This document shows positions 11,401-21,900 of a stretch of 64,000 bases of DNA, piece after piece. The position numbers and the translations under genes were made by a program. Position 1 is the stretch's first letter, and each line of letters starts with the position of its first letter. The notes beneath the pieces are model-generated. The model had not been told where the DNA came from. It was given only the letters and a program-made list of their open reading frames with translations, and did no database searches. The DNA is from Ligustrum vulgare (lineage: Eukaryota; Streptophyta; Magnoliopsida; Lamiales; Oleaceae): assembly GCA_963555705.1 (NCBI GenBank), contig OY743184.1, positions 22,294,859-22,358,858 of the forward strand, read 5' to 3'.

Positions 11401-13283
11401 AATCAGAAGTGGAAGGACCTGACTGTAAAATATTATTGGCAAGGACTCACCTGGCTAACTGAGACGCAGCGTGGCTTGAACCTAGTGTGGCCGTGAAAAA
11501 TGGTGCAAAACGGACGAAACCAAGAGCTCGAGAAGTGAACCGCACGGGTTACTAATGTGCGGCCGCACAGTAATTTTTTTTGAAAAATAATTTCGGGCCA
11601 TTTCGGGTTGACCCGACTGGCCCGGTTCGGCCCATTATGCTGTTTTCGCGGGTTTGTCCAATTTTTATGGTTTTTTTGGTCATTTTTGGAGAAAATTTAT
11701 ATACCCAATCCCTCCTTTTGCTAGGGTTACACTTTGTCTTGCCTCTTTTCCACTTTTCTCTCTATTTTTCTCTCAATTTTCCTACAATTTATAGTTTATT
11801 TATCTTGTAATATTTGTGTTTTGTTGTTGGATGTTGATTGAAGAGTGAAATACCTACAACTTGATGGAAGAACTTTGAAGTTTTGGAGTCAAAATCATTG
11901 TTGAAGGGAAGTTTATCTTGTTTATTCTTCATATTTTCTTATTTATTTTAATCCATTGGTGAAATGATGCATTTAATCTTTGAATTTTATTGTTATTTTA
12001 TTTTGGGCTAATTTATTTTATATTGGGATGATTGATGAAACTTGACCTAGTTTAATTGAAATGTATGCTTGCATTGAGCATTTTAGTTATTTATTATCTT
12101 GTGCATTTATTGTTGAATTTATTGTCTTGCATTTATTTTGGCCAAATTAATGCTTGAATTTAGTGGATTGTGCAATTATTGAGAAATTGTTGTATTTTCT
12201 AGATCAATACAATTTATGCTTTAGGTTCTTGTTAAGGATAGAGATATACCTTAAACCCTAGATGATTCGTTGAGTTATTTTCACAAAAGTTTAATGCAAT
12301 TGGTGTGTTTTTAATCGACATAGAGATATGGTAGGTTAATTCTACTAATTATGGATAATTTCACTTGGAGAGGTAATTGGCTAAACTTGAAAAATCGGAT
12401 CTAACATGATTAGTAAATAACAATTCAATTTGTATGTTAAGAAATCAATTACGTGAAGGTCAAGTGGAATCAAGAATCCCTACTCTCTTTTATCAACAAC
12501 TCATCATTTATTTTCCATGTAATTACTTAATCTATTTTGGATTTAATTTTTAGTCTATCACATTTCTAAAACCAAAACATTATTGTGTGTGTTTATTATT
12601 GAAAATGAATCACACTAGAGTGTAACTAGAATAGACAATCCTTGTGAGATCGATAAATCAGACTCATTTGTCCACTATTACTTGTATACGATACTTGCAC
12701 TTCTAGTGTGTTTTTATCGAACAATAACACTAATGGGTATACATTTTACACTAAATATCAAGATGATAAGAGTACGATGCAAAACAGTGGAGTGACACAA
12801 GTAGCACTATCAAGAGATTTTTCTAGTACCAAAGATACCATGCCAATAGATGCCTCAATGTCCTATTGTGGTATCATTGAAGATATTTGGTAACTTGATT
12901 ACAAGGAGTTCATGTTTCCTCTCTTCCAATGTAAATGAGTTGATAACCGATGGGGTGTTTGGGTGGATGAATTAGGTTTCACTTTGGTGGATTTTGGGCG
13001 GTTGGGTTATCTTGATAAGCCATTCATACTTGCATCACAAGCGAAACATGTATTTTATATTCTTGATGCAACCGATACTAAGTGGTCAGTTGTCCTTCAA
13101 GGCAAGACACACATTATTGGCATTGGTGATGTGGTAGATAAAGAAGATTATGATTACTTTGACGAAGCTCCTCCATTTTCTATTGGTATACAACTGAGTG
13201 TAACTTTAGGGGAAGATAATATTGAATCAAATTACATGTGTTGGGATCATGAAGAAGGATTATGGATTGACCGTCGTTCGTGA
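8461..13283 (+). pseudogene. TNP2-type CACTA transposase, decayed
   Basis: This is the transposase that would cut and rejoin CACTA ends. In order: the N-terminal transposase-associated domain (8461-8640, with IWHGES), a linker, a variable region (8722-9129), the Transposase_21 core with GLCTDEMN (about 9370), then LTIYNLPP, MKRKYIMLSLLIPG (9475) and INDFPAYGNLSG, and LDVMHVEKNVCDS (about 10024-10060). DUF4218 follows with YPFERYMGILKRYVRNR (about 10550) and DUF4216 with YTFYTKYQDDKSTMQNSGV (about 12735) and WSVVLQGKTHIIGI (13083). Many stops and frame changes are present (for example TGA 8622, TGA 9127, TGA 9430). The 11037-12723 LTR splits DUF4216. It is inactive as it stands. Confidence 0.9.
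11037..12723. mobile_element. Solo LTR (1687 bp) inside the CACTA transposase, TSD ATAAC
   Basis: The segment begins TGTTGAGTGC and ends TATCGAACA, with TGTT...AACA inverted ends, and is bounded by ATAAC at 11032-11036 and 12724-12728. Taking out the segment plus one ATAAC makes the transposase reading frame continuous (SYEAYN then TNGYTFYTK). No gag, pol or primer site lies inside, so this is a single LTR left by LTR-LTR recombination. A TATA-like element (TTTATATACCC) lies near 11696. The TG...CA ends and 5 bp TSD are those of LTR retrotransposons; gypsy origin is a guess from general appearance. Confidence 0.88.
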
Positions 13284-14256
13284 TTATTAATTGTGTGAGT
13301 TCATTTACATATTCTTACTTATAACTTTCTAGTATTCTTTATATATGCTCTATTTATTGTTAAATATTCATTTGTGATTTTGATAACACTAATTTGATAT
13401 ATATATATATATATATGCAGGTACGTGCATATTTTTCTCAGAATAATGGTCGAGTCTTCAAGCTCTTCAGATGATCATTGTTCTACCTAAACAAAAAGGA
13501 CAAGAGGGCCAACTACTTGCAAGAAAATGAAGAAGGCAACGCAGGAAGTGAAGGTCATTGAGTTCGATGACCTTAATAGGCCGATTGGACCATATAAGAA
13601 GAAATTCAAATCTTTTGTAGGGTTTTTGGTCCATATTTACGTTGACATAAATATCAATGATTGACACAAAGTTGATCAAGGCCTTAAGGACACGAAGAGC
13701 AATGGGTGTTGTTTAAGAAACAACGTCGATGGAGACATTTAAGGTATTTTTAAATGTACGCGTGTGATTTTTTTTAATTGAGTTGAAAACTAACAACGTG
13801 TGATTTTTTTTTGCAGGAAAAAAGTAAGAAGACAAGGGGCAGTCAATTGCGAAACGAGTATCCACATTTTTTGGACTCCGCTTGTTATGCGAGGGTGAAG
13901 CCACAGTGGCTAGTAAGTGACCCACTATCTTCAAGCTCTTTGTGTGACATGATTAGCTTGTCAATTGTAAGCGAGGATTGCTGTTTAGATTTGGTTCGAG
14001 CTATATCAAAAAAGAAAGAAGATGAAACTTATTACATCCTCAACGAGAAAACGAGGGGGTGTTTGAAAAACTTGTAAGTATATCCTTCCAGTTTTTCATA
14101 TTTTCAATTAAAATTTACTTAAATACTTGTAATTTAGTTTTCCTTTTTTTGGAACATGTTGAAAAAGCTGAGCAAGCTACCCAAGGGACATTTGTGCCAA
14201 GTAGACATCACAATGTCTTAACTGATGCCCTTGGTAAGGAGGATCATCCTGGTAGG

Positions 14257-14956
14257 CAGGGGCGGATGCAGGAATTTTGTAGCAGAGGGGCACAGTTTGT
14301 CTGTTTGTGGTAGATCTCATGGGGGTTCGGGGGCAGCGCCCCCGAAATTTTTTTTTTTTAGGAAAAGATCGAAAATAATGATAAAATTCAAATTCACAAA
14401 AGACAATGTACTAAATAATGTACAATCTCACAAATATGCTAAATTATTTTCAGTAAAATCTACGTTATAATTCAAAAGAAATTGACAGATTATATCGCAG
14501 TAAACAATCAATTAACATATTCAAATTCCAATCAATTATATTCCTGTTTAGTGTAAATTAAAATTAGATTTTTCGTAGATTTTGATAAAAATTGATGAGA
14601 TGCGTGGTTGAAAAGTTATGGGTCCTATGAAATCTATGGTTGAGATTGATTTTTGACTTTGACAAATATTAAAATTTAGATTTTAATTGATACCAAAAAG
14701 AGGCTATATTTACTTAATATATGTTACAATCTTTTATATATATTTCATCTAAAAGAATCTATTCAATATGCATAAATTTTAATTATTCAAAGTCGAAACT
14801 TTACCTTCATTCAACTAAAAAAAAATAATTATTCAACCATTCAAAGCATTTTTTTTTTATTTTTTATTTTTGAACTTTTCAAAAAAAAAAAAAAAATCAA
14901 AATCAAAATGGAGGGCTCACGTACCCCCCTAGGACCCCCCTATGGGTCCGCCACTG
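14257..14956. mobile_element. Non-autonomous hAT element (700 bp), 8 bp TSD CTGGTAGG
   Basis: The left end reads CAGGGGCGGATGCAGG and the right end reads GGTCCGCCACTG, whose reverse complement is CAGTGGCGGACC. CTGGTAGG flanks it at 14249-14256 and 14957-14964. An 8 bp duplication and CAG(G/T)GGCGGA ends are typical of plant hAT elements. Removing the element and one duplication restores the CACTA second-gene frame (LGKEDHPGR joined to VRWYGV). A perfect hairpin, TTCGGGGGC-AGC-GCCCCCGAA, lies near 14325-14347. It encodes no transposase. It contains a short repeat (about 14575-14690) also found at 19.5-19.7 and 20.8 kb. Confidence 0.88.
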
Positions 14957-17312
14957 CTGGTAGGGTAAGGTGGTATGGTGTCTATGTCATCGTGAGGGAT
15001 GTTTATAGCAGACCTTATGATTACATTAGACGATCGTGTGGGATCGTGTCAGTAGACGATACTAAGGAGATGATTAGGAAGGAGATAGAGGATAGTATTG
15101 CCGAGTGAGTCATGCATCAGCCATGTCAGTTATGCAGAGTAAATTCGACAGTATGCAGAGTGCATACCATAGTATGTAGAATAAATACGATGCTATCCTC
15201 CAGCGCTCGGACATAAATGTTGATGCCGAGGTGGACATAACTCCACGGTGCCGACCACCAACTCCCAGCAGTTTCCACTCCGTGAATCCAGATCCATTTG
15301 ATGGGCTTCGGGTATTTAATTATTTAGTTTTTGAATATTACTTATTTTATTTCAATTGAAAGGCTGACATATATGTTCAATCATGTTGAACAATAGAAGC
15401 CGATTTCTTGTCGTCTCACCGTAAGTCTTGATGGTAAAAAACAAATAGTGACGAGCGGGATGGTTCATCCATTCGGACCCGAGACTATGGTGCATCATCA
15501 ATCACTCTAGACTGATCATGTTAAGGTGTCTATTGACCATGTTATAGATGGTGCAGAAGCATTCCTTCTTCCAGTGCCATCTCAATACCGCACCATGGTG
15601 GGGGAAGCTATTGGAAGCTTTTTTCAATGGCCTAAAGAGTTGGTGATTTTTGGAGAGGTAATAACATTTAGTTATATAAATGTTTCTTTCAATATTAATT
15701 TCTTTTAAACTTGTATTAGACGTGTTATGAAGATAAAAAATGTCTTATTGCAGGTAGACACCAAACATAGGCAAAAAGATCTAATGAAGGGAAAACGCCT
15801 CAGAGTTTTGAAACGTCATCTACCCAATGACCTGTGATTGTTGATGATGAAACATTACAATGTCTGGGTGATAAATGCAAAATGTTACACACACTAGTCC
15901 TTCGATTGCCTAATGGTACTGACTTCTGTCGGGTGCTCGTAGATGCCTCTGTCTTCAATTGTATGTACGATGATGATATTTTTATTATAGTCGGAGACAT
16001 CGCTAATTTTCTTACATTGCAATGGTTGGATACATCTATCCTACAAGTATTTTCAATGTAAGACTTTTGAACAAAAATTATAACTTCAAATTAAATCATT
16101 ATTTTATTTTTATTTATTAGTTTAATTATTTTTAGGTACTTCCATGGGTTGTGTCAGCAATACGATATTGAATCGATTGGATTCATGTCTCTGACACACA
16201 TTGTGTCAGTTACGGTAAGAACAAATGTAGATGGTGTTGTAACTTAAATGGCCAACACATGAAGGTAATGTAAAAGAAGAATTCATTCTAGCACCATATT
16301 TTTAGTAGTAAGACCACTGATACTCTCTCTCTCTCTCTCTCTCTCACCTAATTTGAATCATATGATGTTTAAAGTTGTATTACACGTTTTAATACGTAGG
16401 AATCGCTGGATGTTGCAAGTGATTTCTCCTCAAAATAATACAGTGTACTTCTTGAATTCAGCTACTGCATTTAAGCACGACATAGATATCAAGCCGATAT
16501 TGAACACGTAAGTAATTATTTTCTTGATCATGCTTTTTTGTTTATAAGTGCGTGGTGCATAAGTTAGGATAATTTTCATGGAATAATTGTGGAGTTGTGG
16601 AGAAATTGATTGGGGAGTTGCGGTGAAATTGATGCATTTATGTTGTGATTGTTGAAAGTTGTGATAGTTTCAACAGCAGGGTGTCTCTACAGGTTGGATA
16701 AGTTCAATTTATAGAGGATACTCTATCAAAATTTCTGTAAGATATTTGAGTTTTATTATTATTTTGTAACTTGTTCGTATAATTTATTAAAACTTTAGGG
16801 CTTTAAAAATGTATTGAGCACGTGGAGACATTAGGACGAAAATCAACGTGGCAAAATGTAAATGTATGAAAACACAAATTTAAAATTTATTACAAATCTT
16901 TGAATTATTTTTATATTCTATTTAGTTTGATTACTAATGTTAGTTTTTAATATCAACAACCTGGAGATTTTGAATGTGACTATTATATCATGAGAAATAT
17001 GTATGAGATAGTCATACAACATTTTCAACTCTCCTCTTTTGAAAATGTATAAGTTATTGAAGAATGAGAATTTTTACTTATGAATTTATATTTTATTAAC
17101 AAATAACTAATAATTAATTTTAATTTTTTGTAGGCATTTAAAGAATACTACTCAACGGAGAAAATCGTCGAAATTCAAAACTTATGGGCAAAATACTTCA
17201 TTGATGAGTGTATGTAAATTTTTTTCATTCAAACTTGCATGTATATATTTGTATGATGAATTAACAATCTTGTAAATATAATTTTTTTATTTAATTTTAT
17301 TACGTATATATC

Positions 17313-17314
<2 letters not shown>

Positions 17315-17382
<68 letters not shown>
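17315..17382. repeat. (TA)n microsatellite
   Basis: A run of about 68 bases of alternating TA lies just after the last recognisable C48 block of the CACTA second gene. (AAT)n, (AAAT)n and (AC)n tracts follow at about 17505-17555. Confidence 0.95.
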
Positions 17383-17387
<5 letters not shown>

Positions 17388-17569
17388 GACGATAGATCTG
17401 GTGATGTGTATGTGGAGAATGTTCAGGTCACTGCAGACCACGTTCAGGTGATTGCAGGTCATGATCTATAGTGACCTGGGACATGTGCATGTTGAGAATT
17501 TGATGAAAATAATAATAATAATAATAAATAAATAAATAATACACACACACACACAGTATAGGTGTCTGT

Positions 17570-17728
17570 TCTAAAGTGAGAACCGATGCCTAAAGTCTAA
17601 CTTTAGGCGTCGCTTTACAACCGACGCGTAAAGTCCAAATTTTACGTGTCTGTGCCGAATACATCGTCTTTACAATCGACGCGTATTGTCTTGTACAATA
17701 AATGCGAATGAGTCTGTCGGTACTAGTG
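17570..17728. repeat. CACTA right subterminal and terminal repeat region
   Basis: Degenerate copies of an ACCGACGCGTAAAGT-like unit in both orientations (AACCGATGCCTAAAGTC, ACTTTAGGCGTCGC, CAACCGACGCGTAAAG, CAATCGACGCGTATTG) precede the terminus TACTAGTG. In CACTA elements such subterminal repeats bind the element's own DNA-binding protein. The decay is moderate. Confidence 0.75.
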
Positions 17729-18643
17729 ATTTAACTTAACTAATCTCAAAAGTTCTAGAGAACCTACTTTCATAAAAGGGTTCTCATTCAACAATTGCCT
17801 CATAGGATTTTAAGATTCCCAAGATTTTATGCTTTACTTCAATCAAACTGCATGAGATAAAAAGACAAAGATCTTTATATGAATTAATTCAGATGAACTT
17901 AATCATTAATTGCTTTTAATAAAGTGCTTTTACAACTCAATTATGACAAATAACATTTAATGGGATTGTGCACCAACCCTTTTTAGCAGTTGGTGGGATT
18001 ATTTGTGTTATGTAACTTAACTCTTTAAAAAGTGCAAAGTAATGGAAATGGCTTGAAGAGATTAATTAGCATTTTTATGATTTTTTAGAGTCTAGAGTTC
18101 CTCGTGAAACTCAATTTGGAGGTTAATATTGCATGTTTTCAAACTATTCTCAATTTACAGTTTTGCAAAACGTTCTAAACTTGTTTAAGCTATTAATTTT
18201 TACAATGCATTTTCATGGAAATCCACTAGCTATCATAGTAACTAAACTCTCCATCGTCCACAAGAGGACGAAATTCTCTTCAAGAACGTCAACAGAATTG
18301 GATTGTTTGGTACTCAAGGGTCATGTAGTCAACATTATAACTGATGGTAATTTCCTTGTAATTTGTCTTAACACGTCCCATTTTTATTAGTTATTTTGTA
18401 AATGATTTTGTGACGTAGATATTGATTGATCAAATAACTTATTTTCCTTTTGTGATGAAATCACAATGCCATAAATCTTGTTTATTTTTTTTTTATCCAA
18501 GAATTATTTTTGGTATTTGAGTTCCCTATGCTAGTACATTGGCGACGATGCCCAATATATATTAAATTTGAGCAAATTTGGTTGTTGGATGATGCCCCGT
18601 GCTCGGTTTAGTGAGATTACTCCGACATTGACAGAGGTCCTAA
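17729..18643. other. Intergenic, no gene seen
   Basis: AT-rich unique-looking DNA with only short spurious frames. A 30-100 codon frame at 18133-18390 shows no recognisable domain. Nothing else stands out. Confidence 0.6.
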
Positions 18644-19402
18644 GAGCATCTCCAACCATAAAAAATATTTTGGTGCATCATTTACATCAAAATACTGCAA
18701 AACTAACACCATTTTTTGAACTCATCTCCAATTACATACACCAAAATTTGCATCAAATCTAAATTTCGTTATTTATTATTTGTTTTCAATTAATTTAAAT
18801 TGTAATTCATTAAATGAAACTACATGCATGCTTGAACACCAAATAGTCCACTACTTGTTTATGTTTGAATTAGTGTGTTATCTATTTTTATTTTGTATTC
18901 GGTTCTTCATTGGTACCAATTTTTTTTTTCTTTTTATGCATAACTAACACAATATGGGATATGTTAATGTGGGAAATGCTTAAATTTATAGACTAAAAAA
19001 TAATTTCATAATCAATTCTCTTATTTTTTGGCAAAAAAATAAAAATAAAGAAAAAGAAAAATTAATTAAAAGCATAATAGAAAGTTGAATGACATTTTTG
19101 TAAATCATGTAACAACATTTTTGTAATAAATTGATGGCATTTTTGTAAATTTTGCTCCAACAAAAAGAAAAATTAATTAAAAGCATAATAGAAAGTTGAA
19201 TGACATTTTTGTAATAAATTGATGGCATTTTTGTAAATTTTGCTCCAACACCATTTGAACAGTAACACGCCATAATACATTTTCGGAGGAGTTTTCGTAG
19301 AAGTATATAAGTAGAAGTGAGAGTATGTTATTGCTCAAAGCACCATTTTGATGGTCAAACGGGTGCCATTGGAGTGTATTTAGTCCATCGTTGGAGATGG
19401 TC
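18644..19402. mobile_element. PIF/Harbinger (Tourist-like) MITE, 759 bp, TSD TAA
   Basis: The left end is GAGCATCTCCAAC and the right end is GTTGGAGATGGTC (reverse complement GACCATCTCCAAC, 12 of 13 matching). TAA flanks it at 18641-18643 and 19403-19405. A 3 bp T(T/A)A duplication and GAGCATCTCCAAC ends are common in plant Tourist-like MITEs. Its right half contains an imperfect tandem duplication of about 90-110 bp (19050-19150 and 19160-19250) sharing AATTAATTAAAAGCATAATA. The second unit lacks about 24 bases of the first. It has no coding capacity. Confidence 0.8.
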
Positions 19403-21800
19403 TAATAAAGTTACAGGTCGAGGATTTTGAAATTTTTCCTCGTGTATTCTTTGTATTGAGGCTATACTCCTGTTTGGTGATTATTAAAACCATATTTTTA
19501 ATAGATTTTGATATAAGTTGATGAATATGTATAGTTAAAAAATTGTGAATTTCATAAAATATGCGATTGATATTAAGTATTGACTTTGACTTAACCCAAC
19601 TTGCTGAAGATTAATATTAGATTTTAGTAAATTTTAATAAAAATTGATGAGATGCGTGGTTGAAAAACTGTGGATCCCATTAAATATATGGTTGACATTA
19701 TTGTTGACTTTGACTTAGATTAAAATTAAAATTATTGTCAAACAGAGATTTAGATTAAAATCTAGATTATAATTCTTGGAAACATTTTTTGTTGTTTAAT
19801 GTCATTAAAGTCATTAAAGTTTAGGTTGCCTTGCTTAATGTGAAGATATAAAGAATTTTGAGTTTATTTGAATCGTTTGGTAATGGAATAAAAAAGGTTA
19901 TGGGAGATTGCATGATTGATAAGTTGTTGAAAAATGTGAAAAATAAATGAATTTTATAGAAATGTAAGGTTGAAAATGAGTTTGAAAAAAAATTTGGAAA
20001 AGTTTATTTTTACCAAACAAGCTCTTAGTTAAAAGTATTTTGAAGTCAATTTCCTTCTTTTAGTAATTTTGTGATTGAAGCAAGTTTAATATTTAAGGGT
20101 GTTTTTGAGCCCCATTATTTAAAATAATGAGTTTTGTAATTGTGATTTTCTGGAGAATGTGTGCTTAAAATTAGAATTTTTTTGATTGTATGTGCATATA
20201 AGCATATTATTTTATTTGTAGAATGTACGATTGAAAATGAACTTTGAAAAAAATAAATTTTAGAACAATAGGTATCATAAGAGGCCCTAATATTTCAAAT
20301 CTGTGGTCTTAACGTCTCTTTGGTAATATTTTGTCGTTTATAAACAAAAAGTATTTTGTTTTCTTGATAAACTTTATGGTTGAAAAATGATTTTTAAAAT
20401 GTGTATGGATAAAAAATAATTTGAAAAAATGCGCAGGAAAAAATTATTTATAAATAGTTTACCAGATAGAGGCTTAATCTTTCATTGTTTTAAAAAATAA
20501 AATTACTATTTTTTGAGATTTTATTACCCTTGTACTTGAAAAATAAAATTATTCCTCTAAATTATAATACATGGAGTATATTTGTTCAACTTTACTAATT
20601 TCGTTGATTAATAATAGCATTCTTGTTATTATCAAAATAATATTAAAATTTTCCTTATAAAAAATATAATATGGAAACTTGAATTCATTGGGGGTCTCTA
20701 CACAAAAGAGATCATAATTGATTTATCGGAAACACGTATACCTTTGCAAAGTTATAAGATGATATCCATGTTTCATCAAGGTTAAAATCAAGATTTTAAT
20801 TTAAGTCAAAGTTAACAATCAATATCAATCACAAATTTTATGGGATTCATAACTTTTTAATAAAACATTAAATTTAAGTCAGTATTATTAAAACAATATC
20901 ACACAACTCTTCATTCTACTAAAGTTCGTGGTTTTGATTTATTCAAATATCACATAAATGAATGTTGATAAATGAAATTGAATTTTATCACAACCATATA
21001 AAGTTTTTTGGCTACTCAAATTAAAAAGACCTCATTTACGTCCATTTATTTTGTTGGCGTCTTCGTCCCCAGAATCGCCTCCTCCATCATTCATCTTCAA
21101 TTACTTCTCTCTAAAATACATCAAATTCTTCAATTTACACAAATCTATAGTTTCTTTCCATACTTGAAGAATTGAGAATTCCAAAATAGTTGTCTTCAAT
21201 TTACATAAATCTTCACTCTTTTTCATAATTGAAAGTCTTTCATAACAATTATAGAAAAATCAAAGAATGATCTCAATTACAGAATGACTAAAAATAAATT
21301 ATGTGGTCAGATCTCACCGTATATTAAGCCCTTGTTTGATGTTATTTGTAAAGAATTTATTTAAAATGAACAGTGATTTTTAGGAGAATGTTTAATTAAA
21401 AAGTTGGAAATCCTTTTTGAATTTACATTTAATATTTCTTATTGATAAATATGTAGTTGAGTTGACAATAGTTTTGAAAAAAATAAATATGTTAAATTTA
21501 TGTACTTGACAAATATCTTGTTTACCTTAACGCAAGCTCGAGCTTTAAACAAAATCAACTTCAATTTGGTGAAATTAAGTCAATAAACTTCAATTTGTTA
21601 GCAAGTTTGATCTCTTTTTCAGTTATTATCTTGACGAAAATATCGACTTAATATTAATTTAATAGATAATCAACATGTAAATGCGTACTTTTAATTTATA
21701 CAATTTTTAGAAAAAATATATTAAAATAATTAATGTATATTAAAAAGATACTCAATTCAAGATTCAATATATTTCATAATATATTATTACAAAGTGACAT
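19403..21800. other. Intergenic, dense in short dispersed repeats
   Basis: No gene was recognised. Two diverged copies of a roughly 110 bp repeat lie head to tail at about 19495-19605 and 19618-19735 (shared pieces GATTTTNATANAANTTGATGA and GACTTTGACTTA), and an inverted copy lies at about 20780-20870. MITE-like pieces ending in 'accaaacaag' or 'tttaccagatagaggctta' occur at about 19850-20030, 20095-20290, 20310-20475 and 21325-21420. Confidence 0.6.
20310..20475. mobile_element. MITE-like repeat (family also at 22.8 and 33.7 kb)
   Basis: The segment carries GTCTCTTTGGTAATATTTTG at the left and TTTACCAGATAGAGGCTTA at the right, a rough inverted pair, and contains TTTATAAACAAAAAGT. Closely related sequences in the opposite orientation lie at about 22805-22946 and 33690-33852, both containing TTTATAAACAA and an AACTTTTAYCAAA end. 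Target duplications are not clear. The assignment to a TIR-type MITE is inference. Confidence 0.55.
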
Positions 21801-21817
21801 ACAATTGACACGCTGCT

Positions 21818-21900
21818 CACTAGTAAGAAACGGAATAAACCGTTTACGTGATAGAAACGGAATATAAACCGTTAATTTTGAACCTAATAATCGTAGTTAG
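21818..21900. repeat. CACTA-terminus-like fragment upstream of the G3BP gene
   Basis: CACTAGTAAGAAACGG is followed by two copies of AAACGGAATA(T)AAACCGTT, about 27 bases apart. CACTAGTA matches the terminus of the CACTA element that ends at 17728, and paired short repeats just inside a CACTA end are typical. No partner end was identified. It could also be an unrelated promoter motif. Confidence 0.35.

Larger units (their letters stand above)
13480..17470 (+). pseudogene. Second CACTA gene with C48 (Ulp1-like) protease domain, interrupted and intron-containing
   Basis: This is the companion protein of plant CACTA elements, often annotated 'transposase, Ptta/En/Spm, plant' or Ulp1-like. Recognisable blocks are EVKVIEFDDLNRPIGPYKKKF (about 13550), RNEYPHFLDSACYARVK (about 13840), EQATQGTFVPSRHHNVL then LGKEDHPGR (14172-14256), VRWYGVYVIV after the hAT insert, and LTVSLDGKKQIVTSG (about 15413). 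SIDHVIDGAEAFLLPVPSQY (15528) and VGEAIGSFFQWPKELVIFGE follow. The C48 part includes RWMLQVISPQNNTVYFLNS (16401), GDFECDYYIM (about 16965) and STEKIVEIQNLWAKYF (about 17156). The usual His of the HW motif is Arg here, whereas the Cys of the ECxYY motif is kept. Blocks are separated by GT...AG-like introns. Stops in exons (for example 13663, 15510) make it a pseudogene. Confidence 0.75.
8430..17728 (+). mobile_element. CACTA (En/Spm) DNA transposon, left end missing, with two nested insertions
   Basis: A TNP2-type transposase gene (8461-13283) is followed by a second CACTA gene with a C48/Ulp1-like end (13480-17470) and a right terminus at 17728. The last bases read TACTAGTG; their reverse complement begins CACTAGTACCGACAG, a CACTA terminus. 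Subterminal repeats related to ACCGACGCGTAAAG lie at about 17575-17660. The putative 3 bp duplication at the right is ATT. The left CACTA end is not present before 8430, where copia LTR sequence adjoins. A solo LTR and a hAT element are inserted in it. All genes are broken. Confidence 0.85.

Noticed and set aside
17229..17462. Minus-strand frame with Tyr-Ile repeats
   Set aside because: It is a translation of the (TA)n microsatellite.
18133..18390. Small host gene in the spacer right of the CACTA element
   Set aside because: There is no recognisable domain, splice context or composition shift, and the length is within chance for AT-rich DNA.
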